DNA from: FEN-1250 sp039918615
GTDB lineage: Bacteria; Gemmatimonadota; Gemmatimonadetes; Gemmatimonadales; Gemmatimonadaceae
DNA: 64,000 bases
Reading direction: 5' to 3'
NCBI GenBank assembly: GCA_039918615.1
Contig: JBDSHG010000024.1
Coordinates: 1 to 64,000 of the forward strand
This document shows, one piece after another, positions 34,457-43,396 of this stretch (position 1 is the first letter of the stretch; every line of letters starts with the position of its first letter). A program made the translations under genes and the position numbers. A model generated the notes under the pieces. That model ran no database searches. It was not told the DNA's origin and was given only the letters and a program-made list of their open reading frames with translations.

Positions 34457-35920
34457 TTGACCGACTTCGCCGCCCCGACGCCGCACGTCACGTCGGACGA
34501 CAAGCCGGCTCCCGCTGCGCCCGCGGGCCGCAAGTACGATCGCTCGATCGTAGAGGGCCCGCTCGGTCCCGCGGTCTGGAAGCTCGCGTGGCCCACGATG
34601 CTCACCAACATCATCGGCGGGCTGCAGGGGATCATCGACCACATCATGGTCGGGCATCTCGTTGGCTTCGTCGGAAACGCCGCGATCGGTGTCTCCTATC
34701 AGATCTTCATCATGGTGATCGTCTTCATCTCCTCGCTCTTCACGGGGATGAGCGTGCTCGTGTCGCGCTTCGCGGGCGCCGGCGAGGAGGCGAAGGTCAA
34801 TCGAACGGTGTATCAGGCATTTCTCACGGCGATAGGCATGTCGCTGTTCGTGATGGCGCCCGTCGGGCTCTTCTTCGCATCGCCACTGCTCGACATGGTG
34901 AACGCCGCGCCGGAGGTCAAGGTGCAGGCGCTCCCGTTCCTGCGCATCATGTTCACCTTCAGCACCGGGCTACTCCTCTTCTTCATGCTGAGCGGCGCCC
35001 TCCGCTCCGCCGGAGATGCGCGCACGCCCATGATCCTTGGGCTTACGATGACCGCACTCAACATCGCGTTCAACGTGGTGCTCATCCGCGGGCTCGGTCC
35101 GATCCCCTCCTACGGCACCGCCGGCGCGGCGATGGGGACCGTCTCGGCGACCAGCATCATCGGGATCTACTCACTCTACAGGCTGTGGAAGGGCGGATGG
35201 GTCGTGCAGTTCCCGCGTGGACTCGGCTGGGGTCCGGACTGGACCATCATCAAGTCGCTGTTCAAATTCGGACTCCCCACGGGCATTCAGGGAATCGCCA
35301 TGAACGTCGGAGGCGTGCTGATGCTCTCGTTCATCGGTTCACTGGCGCAGAGTGCAGTCGCGCAGGCGGTGTTCACCGTCTCGTACTCGGAGCTCTTCTC
35401 ACTCATCACGTGGACGTCGATGGGGCTCATGGGCGCCGCGTCCGCGATGGCCGGCCAGAACCTCGGCGCCGGGAAGCCTGAGCGCGCGATCCAGTCGGTG
35501 CACATCGCGGCGCGCGTCGCGGTCATGACGGCAGCATTCGTCGGCCTCTTCTTCTTTTTCTTCCCGCGCCAGCTCCTCGCGGTGTTCGGGATGCACGAGC
35601 CCGCGGTGATCGAGCTCGGCACGCAGCTGCTACGTGTGCTCAGCTTCTCCGGATTGTTCATCTCGGTTGCGCTCACCTACACGGGAGCGCTGCAGGGCAC
35701 CGGCGACACCAAGAGCCCGCTCTACATCTCCGTCGTGTCGCAAGTCATCATCCCGCTCGGCATCTGCTTCACGATCCGCCACACGGGCACGCTACAACCG
35801 ATCCACATCTGGATCGCGATCCTGATCGGCCATGCAACGCGATGCCTGCTCAGCGTGTGGAGATTCAATCAGGGCAAGTGGCGCGGGATCCGCGTGGACA
35901 TCGCCCCGGCAAAGGCTTAA
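34457..35920 (+). CDS. MATE-family efflux transporter
   Basis: Cation-coupled multidrug/toxin exporter of 487 residues with 12 predicted transmembrane helices in two pseudo-repeats (GPLGPAVWKLAWPTMLTNIIGGLQGIIDHIMVGHLVG; ...IIKSLFKFGLPTGIQGIAMNVGGVLMLSFIG). The TTG at 34457 begins a 35-residue cytoplasmic, Pro/Ala-rich extension. ALRSAGDARTPMILG and ALQGTGDTKSPLYIS are the paired family motifs. The substrate is unknown. Confidence 0.93.
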   Translation: MTDFAAPTPHVTSDDKPAPAAPAGRKYDRSIVEGPLGPAVWKLAWPTMLTNIIGGLQGIIDHIMVGHLVGFVGNAAIGVSYQIFIMVIVFISSLFTGMSVLVSRFAGAGEEAKVNRTVYQAFLTAIGMSLFVMAPVGLFFASPLLDMVNAAPEVKVQALPFLRIMFTFSTGLLLFFMLSGALRSAGDARTPMILGLTMTALNIAFNVVLIRGLGPIPSYGTAGAAMGTVSATSIIGIYSLYRLWKGGWVVQFPRGLGWGPDWTIIKSLFKFGLPTGIQGIAMNVGGVLMLSFIGSLAQSAVAQAVFTVSYSELFSLITWTSMGLMGAASAMAGQNLGAGKPERAIQSVHIAARVAVMTAAFVGLFFFFFPRQLLAVFGMHEPAVIELGTQLLRVLSFSGLFISVALTYTGALQGTGDTKSPLYISVVSQVIIPLGICFTIRHTGTLQPIHIWIAILIGHATRCLLSVWRFNQGKWRGIRVDIAPAKA

Positions 35921-36051
35921 CTGTCTCGACAGCCAACCGCCCGGAGTGTCTATCTTGGTGACGGTGGAACGCTCACTGCGTATCAGATCAGCAGTAGTGT
36001 TCTGTCAGCGAAGCACGGGAGCCGTTATTTCTAGTGTTGATGGAGAGCGCT

Positions 36052-36516
36052 ATGTCATGGTCTCGCAGCTTCGCATGGCAGTTTCTATCGATGGTCGGAT
36101 TCGCGGCTCTTTCGTGCGCGCACGCCCCGACCGATCCAGGTCCAGGTAAACGAGTCGTATTTGAGATTTCCCGTCAGGACTATCGAAGCGGCGACAGCGT
36201 CCCGATCGTAGCTGTGAACCTGAGTTCTCTTACGCTCGAATATCCATCCGGCTTTTGCCCGATGTCTTTGGAATTGCTCGATCAAGGGACATGGGTTGTT
36301 GTGCCGCCCCCATCTCAGAATTCTGGATGCGCACTGTCGGTTGCTTCATTGGGGCCGAACGAGAGTGTGCCTTTTTTCTTCGTACGACCGAACGACCTCG
36401 CGGCGGGAACGTACCGGATCCTGATTCCTTCGCCAACAACGGATATCTCAAATCCTGCTTTGGCTGAACCTCCACTGGCGACGCAAGACTTCACGGTCAG
36501 CGCCGGTGGGCAATAG
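36052..36516 (+). CDS. Putative lipoprotein of unknown function
   Basis: 154 residues from the ATG at 36052, which has GGAGAG upstream. Signal MSWSRSFAWQFLSMVGFAALSC with lipobox AALSC. The mature part resembles a single immunoglobulin-like beta sandwich (VVFEISRQDYRSGDSVPIVAVNLSSLTLEYPS ... GTYRILIPSP) with two cysteines (FCPMSL, SGCALS) that may pair. No family name can be given. Confidence 0.6.
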   Translation: MSWSRSFAWQFLSMVGFAALSCAHAPTDPGPGKRVVFEISRQDYRSGDSVPIVAVNLSSLTLEYPSGFCPMSLELLDQGTWVVVPPPSQNSGCALSVASLGPNESVPFFFVRPNDLAAGTYRILIPSPTTDISNPALAEPPLATQDFTVSAGGQ

Positions 36517-36615
36517 TTGGAATCGCGTCGACATTCATCTCAGCTGATCTCCGCAAATCGTCGCGATTGTCGGAGATCATTTCGTCTGGTCGTTGGTCTC
36601 GCCTGTAAAGCTTCC

Positions 36616-37605
36616 ATGTCACTGAAGCTCATCGCGCTGCTAGCGACCGCGGCGATGCCACAGGCTCTCGCCGCCCAAGCCGTGCCTGGCGTAGCGGTCC
36701 AGGGCGAGAATGATGGACTCGACCTCTGGCTTCCAAAGATCAAGCGTCCGGATGGCGAGTACACCAACGGTCTCCGCGTTTCCATGACACGTAGCGTTGC
36801 GCCGCTGTGGGGCCGCTTCGTACACGATGCGACACCATGTAATGGAAGTGAGGTTGCCTCCCAGCGCTGCCTCACGACCGAGTTTGCTATCGCGCAGCAG
36901 ATGTACACACCGTTCAACGCTGAGAACAACCCGCGACCGATCGATCGTCCATTCGCGGGATGGCTGCATGCGGATGTCACGGCTGACGTGGTCTCGACCT
37001 CTCGGCTTCGCTCCCTCAAACTCACTGCTGGTTTTACGGGCCGCGCCACACTCGCCGAAGACGTACAGAAAGCATTTCATCGGGCCGTCGGCATATCGAC
37101 CGCCGACGGATGGCAGTATCAACTCGGCTTTCGTCCCGCCGCCAGCCTCACTTACGTCGAAAAAATTCGCGCGGTGCTTGCTACGCTGCGAGGGCGCGCA
37201 ATCATCGACGCTCAACCATCGTGGAGCGTGCAGGGCGGCAACTCGCGCACGGACGCGTACGCAGAGATGACGGCTCGTCTCGGCTATCATCTCTCGCATC
37301 CGTGGAACCTCGCCTCTCGTGTGCGAGAGGGCGCGCACTCATTCGGTATCTGGATTTATGGCGGTGTTCGCGGGACCTTCGTCGCGTATGACCAGACGCT
37401 CGACCGAAGCTGGAGCAGGCATGATACCACTTACTCCGTCCAGCGAGTTCCATGGGTCGGGAGCTATCAATTTGGCGTCACCGCTCGACGCCACTCCCTG
37501 ACAGTCAGCTTCGGTGGTGTGCGCGACGAAAGGGAGTACAAGACGGAATTCGCCCCACATTCCTACGGCTCTCTCACCGTCACCGTAGATCGCCTCCTTC
37601 ACTGA
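36616..37605 (+). CDS. LpxR-family lipid A 3'-O-deacylase-like outer-membrane protein
   Basis: 329-residue outer-membrane barrel from the ATG at 36616 (signal MSLKLIALLATAAMPQALAA). The opening AVQGENDGLDLW and DGEYTNGLRVSMTRS correspond to the LpxR active-site start (END....TDGYYTNGL). FAIAQQMYTPFN, RPFAGWLHADV and the C-terminal QFGVTARRHSLTVSFGGVRDEREYKTE are also family-like. LpxR removes the 3'-acyloxyacyl chain of lipid A; activity here is inferred from family only. It is monocistronic. Confidence 0.8.
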   Translation: MSLKLIALLATAAMPQALAAQAVPGVAVQGENDGLDLWLPKIKRPDGEYTNGLRVSMTRSVAPLWGRFVHDATPCNGSEVASQRCLTTEFAIAQQMYTPFNAENNPRPIDRPFAGWLHADVTADVVSTSRLRSLKLTAGFTGRATLAEDVQKAFHRAVGISTADGWQYQLGFRPAASLTYVEKIRAVLATLRGRAIIDAQPSWSVQGGNSRTDAYAEMTARLGYHLSHPWNLASRVREGAHSFGIWIYGGVRGTFVAYDQTLDRSWSRHDTTYSVQRVPWVGSYQFGVTARRHSLTVSFGGVRDEREYKTEFAPHSYGSLTVTVDRLLH

Positions 37606-37621
37606 GCACTTCGGCACAACT

Positions 37622-37663
37622 GACACAAACGGACAACTACATTCGCCGTTGTCCGATTGTGTC
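37622..37663. terminator. Long hairpin between convergent genes
   Basis: Arms GACACAAACGGACAAC (37622-37637) and GTTGTCCGATTGTGTC (37648-37663) pair over 16 bases with one mismatch around a ten-base loop. There is no T-tract on either side, so it may be a Rho-type or roadblock hairpin, or a regulator site, rather than a classical terminator. Confidence 0.5.
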
Positions 37664-37723
37664 CGCTCGATAGGTCTGTGCCCGTATCTCAATTGTTAGT
37701 GCCAGTCTCGCGCGTACGAACCT

Positions 37724-38374
37724 CTAAACCAACTTCTCCCGCACCCGCGCCGCCGCGGGGATCTGCTTCTCGTATTCCACCGCCGCCGCCGTGCGGTTGT
37801 TCACGCCCAGCTTCTGGAAGAGATTCTGCGTGTGGAACTTCACCGTGCTCGCGCTCACGCCGAGCTGCGTCGCGATCACGCCGTTGGAGAGTCCCGCGGC
37901 GAGCAGCGCCCACACCTCGCGCTCGCGATCGCTCAGCGACCCCGGACCCGCGATCGCCCGCTCGTTCGACTTCCGCATCCAGCGCCGCGCGGCCTGCGGG
38001 AACACGAGTACTCCCGAATGCACCGCGCGCAGCGCGTCGACCGTGCGCGCGGGCGCGTCGGTCTTGAGCGCAATGCCGTCCGCCTGATGCTCGAGCGCCG
38101 CGCGCATCGACTCGCCATCGCCGTACGCCGTGAGCACCAGCACGCGAATCGTGATCTGCTCCGCGCGCAGCTTCTTGAGCACCTCGTAGCCGTTCGTGGT
38201 GCCGAGCTCGAGATCGAGCACGACGACGTCCGGACGATGCAGCCGAACGAGCTCGGGAACGCGCTCGCCCTCGGTGGTCGTAGCGACCACCTGGATGTCG
38301 CGCTCCGCGTCCATCATCGCGCGCAGCCCTTCGAGTACGAGCGGGTGGTCGTCGACCAGCATCACACGAATCAT
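37724..38374 (-). CDS. NarL/LuxR-type response regulator
   Basis: 216 residues from the ATG at 38374. Receiver domain with Asp8/Asp9 and phospho-acceptor Asp54 (VVVLDLELGTTNG), and a C-terminal LuxR helix-turn-helix (LSDREREVWALLAAGLSNGVIATQLGVSASTVKFHTQNLFQKLGVNNRT). It is last in a three-gene operon, 13 bases after the histidine kinase. Confidence 0.93.
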   Translation of the reverse strand: MIRVMLVDDHPLVLEGLRAMMDAERDIQVVATTTEGERVPELVRLHRPDVVVLDLELGTTNGYEVLKKLRAEQITIRVLVLTAYGDGESMRAALEHQADGIALKTDAPARTVDALRAVHSGVLVFPQAARRWMRKSNERAIAGPGSLSDREREVWALLAAGLSNGVIATQLGVSASTVKFHTQNLFQKLGVNNRTAAAVEYEKQIPAAARVREKLV

Positions 38375-38387
38375 GTCGTTTCCACTG

Positions 38388-39122
38388 TCATTGGATGGGG
38401 AAGCAGACTTCGACACTCGTTCCATCAGCGCCCGAGTCGATCTCCAGCGTTCCATTCATGATCTCGACGCGATCGCGCATCCCGCGCAATCCGAAATGGC
38501 CACCCGTCACCCCAACATCACTCTCACTCTCGAGGATGCCGGCCACATCGAAGCCGCGTCCGTCATCTCGCACCTCGAGCACGAGCTCGTTCGCGATCAC
38601 CGTGAGCTTCACCGCATGCTCCGACGCGTCTGCATGCCTCGTCGCATTCGCGAGCGCTTCCTGCAGAATTCGATAGATCGCGATCTTGAGCGCCACCGAC
38701 ACCTCGGGAAGGTTTTCGCCGAGCTCGAGGTCGACGCTGTTCCCGGTGATCGATTCGTGCTGCACGATCAGCCCTTCCACGATCTCGCCCACCGGCCGCC
38801 GCTCGAACTCCGGCGGGCGGAAGGCGCCGATGAAGCTGCGGATCTCGCCGAGCGCGCGCTCGAGCGCCGCGGCGACGCGACGAAGTCCGATGGATGCCTC
38901 ACCCGCCTGCAGCTCCGGTCGCATGCGCAGGAGATGCACCTGCGACAGCGCGCTGAAGATGTCCTGCACCGGACCGTCGTGAATGTCGAGTACCACCTGC
39001 TGCAGATCGCGCTCGGCCGCCTGCAGCAGGCCATGCGCCGCCGTCCGGTCCGACCTCTCAGGCCCCGGCTTCGCGCGCTTCGATGTCGTGCGCGGGAACA
39101 GTCCGGCGGCGCGACCCCTCAA
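38388..39122 (-). CDS. Soluble sensor histidine kinase (HisKA_3/NarX type)
   Basis: 244 residues from a TTG at 39122 that overlaps the peroxiredoxin stop. H-box LQQVVLDIHDGPVQDIFSALS with His48, then the dimerisation helices and an HATPase_c domain (LQEALANATRHADA N-box, DDGRGFDV, GGHFGLRGMRDRVEIMNG). There is no transmembrane segment and no sensor domain, so the input must be intracellular or come from a partner protein. Forms a two-component pair with the NarL-type regulator. Confidence 0.88.
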   Translation of the reverse strand: MRGRAAGLFPRTTSKRAKPGPERSDRTAAHGLLQAAERDLQQVVLDIHDGPVQDIFSALSQVHLLRMRPELQAGEASIGLRRVAAALERALGEIRSFIGAFRPPEFERRPVGEIVEGLIVQHESITGNSVDLELGENLPEVSVALKIAIYRILQEALANATRHADASEHAVKLTVIANELVLEVRDDGRGFDVAGILESESDVGVTGGHFGLRGMRDRVEIMNGTLEIDSGADGTSVEVCFPIQ

Positions 39123-39712
39123 CGCGTGCCGGCGCCCGTGTGCGACGTGCTCGCCACGGCGGAGCCAAGCTCCGCATACGCACCCTCAGTGAGCTCTTTG
39201 AAGGGCATCGCCCGATACGCGATCTTGCCGTCCGGATTCAGCACGAAGGCGACGCGCGTGTCGTAGTGATTCTTCTCGTCGATCACGCCGTACGCCTTTC
39301 CGATCGTGCCCGCGGAATCGCTGACGAACACCATCGGAAAGTTCGCGTCGCGCGCCCACGACTGCTGCGTGGTGTCCGCATCCGTGCTGATCGACACGAC
39401 GACGATCCCCTTGCCGCCATTGAAGAGCGTCGCATAGCGATCGCGATACGACTCCATCTGCACCGTGCATCCCTTCGTGCGCGAGCGCGGGAAAAACGCG
39501 AGCACGACGGTCTTGCCGCGCAGGTCGGAGAGATGCAGCGGGTTCTTGAGCAAACCGTAGCGCGTGGACGCGGGCGCAGAGAAGTCCGGCGCCTGTGTGC
39601 CGACGTTGGAGACGTTCGCGGGCGATGGATCCTGCGCGGCGGCGGCCGTCGCGCAAACCGCCAACGCGGCGGCGGCAGCGAGCGAGCGCCGCAGACTGAC
39701 GAAGGTGGACAT
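39119..39712 (-). CDS. Exported peroxiredoxin (AhpC/TSA family)
   Basis: 197-residue thiol peroxidase with an N-terminal signal peptide (SLRRSLAAAAALAVCATAAAAQD), so periplasmic. The peroxidatic Cys82 lies in FFPRSRTKGCTVQMESYRD, the BCP-like form. No resolving cysteine is seen downstream, so it would be a 1-Cys type needing an external reductant. First gene of an operon with a soluble histidine kinase and a NarL-type regulator (TTGA overlap). Confidence 0.88.
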   Translation of the reverse strand: MSTFVSLRRSLAAAAALAVCATAAAAQDPSPANVSNVGTQAPDFSAPASTRYGLLKNPLHLSDLRGKTVVLAFFPRSRTKGCTVQMESYRDRYATLFNGGKGIVVVSISTDADTTQQSWARDANFPMVFVSDSAGTIGKAYGVIDEKNHYDTRVAFVLNPDGKIAYRAMPFKELTEGAYAELGSAVASTSHTGAGTR

Positions 39713-40200
39713 TGTGGGGCTCCGGGGCGGGTATCCCGCAAGATGAAAGCGTGGGAGGGGGGAGGCAACAGTCCTTTCGGGCAGGTGGCGCTTGATTTGG
39801 CTACGACGATCTGCGAAGCAAACGCCGCGAAGCGGTTTGCGACTGAGTCGAGCGTGTATACGCGCTTCGGAAGCTCCGCGTCGCGAATGTGGCGCGGCGC
39901 GGATCGTCGGAACGCGCGAATCGAGTCAACCGCATTCCGGGGGTCGTTGGCTACAACGTGCGCTCGAGCCTCGCCCCGGACAAACTCTACGAGCGATACC
40001 AGCGATACGCCGATAAAGGGAGTTAGCTCGACCTGAGAGCACTCAGCATCGATCAGCATTGTTTTGTTGCAATGGAGAGCTTCGAGGATAGCGGTGTGGC
40101 CATGCTCGGTGAGGCGGTGCGCGTCGAGTGCGACGGAGCATCTCTGCGCGAAGTCATGCGAGATTGGCTCGCGTCGGTGTATCGTGAGGAGGGCACCAAA
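39713..40200. other. Intergenic stretch with a possible gene remnant
   Basis: 488 bases without a complete gene, between the divergent peroxiredoxin and DUF3494 genes. From 39847 to the TAG at 40026 the plus strand is open and translates to a protein-like sequence (VYALRKLRVANVARRGSSER, RVNRIPGVVGYNVRSSL, DKLYERYQRYADKGS), but it has no start and a stop just before. It may be the tail of a lost gene; no family was recognised. The last 35 bases hold the ribosome-binding site of the next gene. Confidence 0.3.
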
Positions 40201-41238
40201 GTGACTCGGAAATCGTGGCGCCTATTCTCATACTATGTGATCGAGATGGTGCACGTTCTTACGGTACGGTCTCGCACCCTGTGGACGTCGGCTGCGATAA
40301 TCATTGCTGTCGGCGCCGCTGGCGCCTGTGGGTCGCGAGATGCGAACGGACCCATCGGCCTCACCTCAATCGTCGTCACGCCGAACCCCCAAATCTTCGG
40401 CGTGGGTGGAACAGGCCCTTTCACCGCGACGGGGAGCAACGACCTCGGCGCCCCGGTGGCTCTTACGGCCGTCTGGTCCGTCAATCACGGCGGCGGGACG
40501 ATCAATGCGTCTACGGGGATGTTCACCGCCGGACCCGATACCGGCACTTTCACCAATACGGTAAAGGCGGCGAGCGGCGCAGTCTTCGGCGAGGCGACAG
40601 TCATCGTCACGGACGACGCCACCCTTCTCGTGCCCGGACCGTTGAGGAGCGCGTCCGCGAATGGGATCATGGCGGGACAGTCATTCACCTGCGTAACCGG
40701 AGGAACGATCAACGCGAACATCGCCATCAGTCCGGGAAGCACGGTGACCGGATTTCCGCCGTGCGTCATCACTGGTGTGCAGCACCTCGCCGATGCGATT
40801 GCGCTCGCATCGCAGAACGATCTCACGGCCGCCTACGATTCGCTGATGGGGCTCCCGTGTCCGGGCGCGAATGTCATCACCACGGACCTCGGAGCGACGA
40901 CGAAGGCCGCGGGCGTCTACTGCTCCTCGTCTGGCATCGGCGTCACGGGAACGCTCACGTTGGATGCAGGAAACGATACATCGGCGACGTTCGTGTTCCA
41001 GGCGCAGAGCACCTTGATCACCGCCGGGAACGTCGTGCTGATCAACGGTGCCAAGGCCCACAACGTGTATTGGGTCGTGGGATCGTCGGCGACGCTCGGT
41101 ACCAGCTCGCAGTGGCAGGGAAACGTCATTGCCCTCACGAGCATTACGTTGGTGGACAATGCGAATCTGACCGGCCGCGCACTCGCTCGAAACGGCTCGG
41201 TCTCGCTCGGAAACAACAACACGATCACGCTGCCATAG
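40201..41238 (+). CDS. DUF3494 (ice-binding-like) lipoprotein with Ig-like domain
   Basis: 345 residues from the GTG at 40201, chosen because GGAGG lies eight bases upstream; the open frame extends further without such a site. Signal sequence up to GAAGAC (Cys43), a weak lipobox, so lipid-anchored or cleaved. An Ig-like domain (residues about 52-140, TSIVVTPNPQIFGVGGTGPFTATGSNDLG) precedes a DUF3494 beta-solenoid (INANIAISPGSTVTGFPP ... HLADAIALASQNDLTAAYDSL ... VLINGAKAHNVYWVVGSSATLGTSSQWQGNVIA). DUF3494 contains ice-binding proteins but also adhesins. Ice binding needs a regular Thr-rich face that cannot be judged here. Confidence 0.82.
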   Translation: MTRKSWRLFSYYVIEMVHVLTVRSRTLWTSAAIIIAVGAAGACGSRDANGPIGLTSIVVTPNPQIFGVGGTGPFTATGSNDLGAPVALTAVWSVNHGGGTINASTGMFTAGPDTGTFTNTVKAASGAVFGEATVIVTDDATLLVPGPLRSASANGIMAGQSFTCVTGGTINANIAISPGSTVTGFPPCVITGVQHLADAIALASQNDLTAAYDSLMGLPCPGANVITTDLGATTKAAGVYCSSSGIGVTGTLTLDAGNDTSATFVFQAQSTLITAGNVVLINGAKAHNVYWVVGSSATLGTSSQWQGNVIALTSITLVDNANLTGRALARNGSVSLGNNNTITLP

Positions 41239-41267
41239 AGTGACCGCTGTGCGCACACGGCGCCCGC

Positions 41268-42485
41268 TCAGTATCGGAAGGCGACCTTAATGCTCTCGCC
41301 GTCGGCCTTGTTCGACGCGGTTGCGAGCGCCTTGCGGTAGTCGCCGAGCGCGAAGGTGTGTGTGAGCAGCGGCGCGAGCGGCGCCGCTCCGCTCGCGATC
41401 AGCGAGGCCGCCGTCGCGAACGCCCCCTGCGCCGCGCTCGCGTGCACCGGGCTCCCGTAGCACAGCGAGCCGCGCACGGTGAGCTCCTTGAGCCAGAGCG
41501 GCGTCCAATCGAGACCATTCATCGTGCTCGAGTTCCCCAGCAGCACGATCGTCCCCCCCGCGCGCGTGACGCGCATCGCGTCGTCCATCCCCCGCGCGCC
41601 GCCGATACACACGAACGTCCGGTCGAAGCCGCCGACGCCAACCATCTTCCCGATGATCGGCTTGAGCAACCGCGTGCCACCCGCATCCGCGAGCGCCTTC
41701 GTATAATCGCCGCGCGCCGGAACGATTTCGGTGGCGCCGAGCCGCGTCGCGTGCGCGCGCTGCGCATCGTAGCGCGCGAGCGCCGTGATGCGCGCCGTCG
41801 GCGCCAGCGCCCGCAGCGCAGCGATCGTGAGTAGCCCGATCGACCCCGCGCCGATTACCAGCACCCGCTCTCCAGCCCCGGGGAGATTCGCGCGCACGGC
41901 ATGAACCGAGCACGCGAACGGCTCGATCAGCACCGCGCTCTCATCGCTCACGCCTTCCGGGATCGTCACGAGCTGCCCTTCGTGCGCGACGAACTCCTCC
42001 CCCCAGCTCCCGCCGAGCCCGCGTGTCGTGCCGATCAGCATCCCCGGCGCGATCGCGCCGTCGGTGAAGTGCGCGCACCTCGAGTGATGCCCGCTCTCGC
42101 AGGGCACGCATCGCGGCGCGATCCCGCGCGGCTCGCAGCAGAGCAGGGGATTCGCCGTCACGCGCGCGCCGACCTTCACCGTCGTCACCCCGTCTCCCAC
42201 CGCCACCACCTCGCCGACGTTCTCGTGGCCGAGCACGAACGGAAACGACGAGAATGGCGACGTCGACGGGCTCGCACCCAGCGAGACGACGTTGAGATCG
42301 CTCCCGCAGATGCCGCCGAGCCGCGTGCGAATGCGCACCCACCGCTCGTTTGGCAGCGATGGCTGCTCGATGTCCGTGTACGACGTGCACGCGAGCGCGC
42401 CGGTGTAGAAGCGGCGGGAGAGCCTTCCAGCAGCGAGCGTGGCGAGGTACGTCGGGATCGGCGCCGCGAAGCGGATCGCCTTCAC
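41268..42485 (-). CDS. Zinc-dependent medium-chain alcohol dehydrogenase-like protein
   Basis: 405 residues from the GTG at 42485, overlapping the lipid-kinase stop (GTGA). MDR fold: catalytic zinc ligands in GGICGSDLN and GHENVGEVV, structural cysteine cluster in CCEPRGIAPRCVPCESGHHSRC (unusually long spacing), NAD-binding VLVIGAGSIGLLTIAAL. Last gene of a four-gene operon with an alpha-oxoamine synthase, an acetoacetate-decarboxylase-like protein and a lipid kinase. It might act on a keto or hydroxy group of the lipid product, such as 3-ketosphinganine reduction, but this is inference from position only. Confidence 0.85.
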   Translation of the reverse strand: MKAIRFAAPIPTYLATLAAGRLSRRFYTGALACTSYTDIEQPSLPNERWVRIRTRLGGICGSDLNVVSLGASPSTSPFSSFPFVLGHENVGEVVAVGDGVTTVKVGARVTANPLLCCEPRGIAPRCVPCESGHHSRCAHFTDGAIAPGMLIGTTRGLGGSWGEEFVAHEGQLVTIPEGVSDESAVLIEPFACSVHAVRANLPGAGERVLVIGAGSIGLLTIAALRALAPTARITALARYDAQRAHATRLGATEIVPARGDYTKALADAGGTRLLKPIIGKMVGVGGFDRTFVCIGGARGMDDAMRVTRAGGTIVLLGNSSTMNGLDWTPLWLKELTVRGSLCYGSPVHASAAQGAFATAASLIASGAAPLAPLLTHTFALGDYRKALATASNKADGESIKVAFRY

Positions 42486-43396
42486 GCCCTGGTGCTCACG
42501 GATGTCGCCGGCGTCGCGACGCGCAGCGCGGCGGGGATGCAGGAGATCTCTATCGTCGACGACTTCGCCGTGTTGTACTCGCCGTCCGTCTCGTACGCCG
42601 GCGGCGCATCGAACTTCAGCGTGAACACGCACGCCTGCTCCGACAGTACCAGCGGATTGCGTACGTGCTTCCCGCTCGGCGCCGCCGCCAGCATCGCGAT
42701 ACGCGTGAACGGAGACGCATCGAGGATCGAGATCGCGTCGAGCTTCCCGTCGTTGATGCGGGCGTCCGGAGCGATCTCGAACATTCCGCCGAAGTTGCGG
42801 CCGTTGGCGATTATGAGCATGAGGTGCGCCCGTGGCCCGCGCGCGACTGCGGCCGTGGCGATGTCGATCGGCATTCCGCTGAACTTGAAGAGCTGCCGGA
42901 GCGCGGCCGTGAGATAGAGCAGGTCGCCGGTGATGAGCGGGATGTTCTCGAGGTCGTCGAGCACCGCGATGTCGAAGCCGAAGCCCGCGACGTTGAGGAA
43001 GTAGCGATCCTCGATGCGCCCGACATCGCAGCGCATGTCGGGGCCCTCGACGGCGAGCTTCGCGGTGGCGGCGAGATCGCGCGCGGGTGCGCCGACGGTC
43101 TTCGCGAAGTCGTTCCCCGTCCCAGTCGCGAGGAGCGCGAGTCGGCAGTCCGACCCCGAGGAGAGGATTGCGTTGGCGGCATTGCTCCACGTCCCGTCGC
43201 CGCCGCATGCGACGATCGTGGTCGCGCCGTCGTGCAGCGCGAGCGCCGCGAGCCGCTTCTCGTCGCCCGGGCGCTGGGTGAGCCGGATGTCGGTGACGCC
43301 AACGCTTGCGAAGGTCTTACGGATGTCGGGGAGTAAACGCGAACCCCGCCCCCTTCCGGAGGCGGGGTTCACGATCACCGTGACGCGGTCGGTCAT
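42482..43396 (-). CDS. Diacylglycerol kinase-family lipid kinase
   Basis: 304 residues, soluble, related to YegS and DgkB. MTDRVTVIVNPASGRGRGSRL opens the DAGK catalytic domain; VACGGDGTWSNAANAI is the GGDG nucleotide motif and LLATGTGNDFAKTV the second signature. Known members phosphorylate diacylglycerol, ceramide or sphingosine. In Caulobacter a kinase of this family in the sphingolipid locus acts on ceramide. Here it is coupled by overlaps to both neighbours (ATGA upstream, GTGA downstream) in the alpha-oxoamine synthase operon, so a sphingoid or diacylglycerol-like substrate is likely. Confidence 0.88.
   Translation of the reverse strand: MTDRVTVIVNPASGRGRGSRLLPDIRKTFASVGVTDIRLTQRPGDEKRLAALALHDGATTIVACGGDGTWSNAANAILSSGSDCRLALLATGTGNDFAKTVGAPARDLAATAKLAVEGPDMRCDVGRIEDRYFLNVAGFGFDIAVLDDLENIPLITGDLLYLTAALRQLFKFSGMPIDIATAAVARGPRAHLMLIIANGRNFGGMFEIAPDARINDGKLDAISILDASPFTRIAMLAAAPSGKHVRNPLVLSEQACVFTLKFDAPPAYETDGEYNTAKSSTIEISCIPAALRVATPATSVSTRA

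Noticed and set aside
38375..38455. 27-residue N-terminal extension of the NarL-type regulator
   Set aside because: It overlaps the kinase gene and precedes a standard receiver-domain start (MIRVMLVDDH).
43341..43370. Strong GC hairpin (GAACCCCGCC / GGCGGGGTTC) looking like a terminator
   Set aside because: It lies inside the lipid-kinase gene at the conserved NPASGRGRG motif and has no T-tract, so it follows from codon content.
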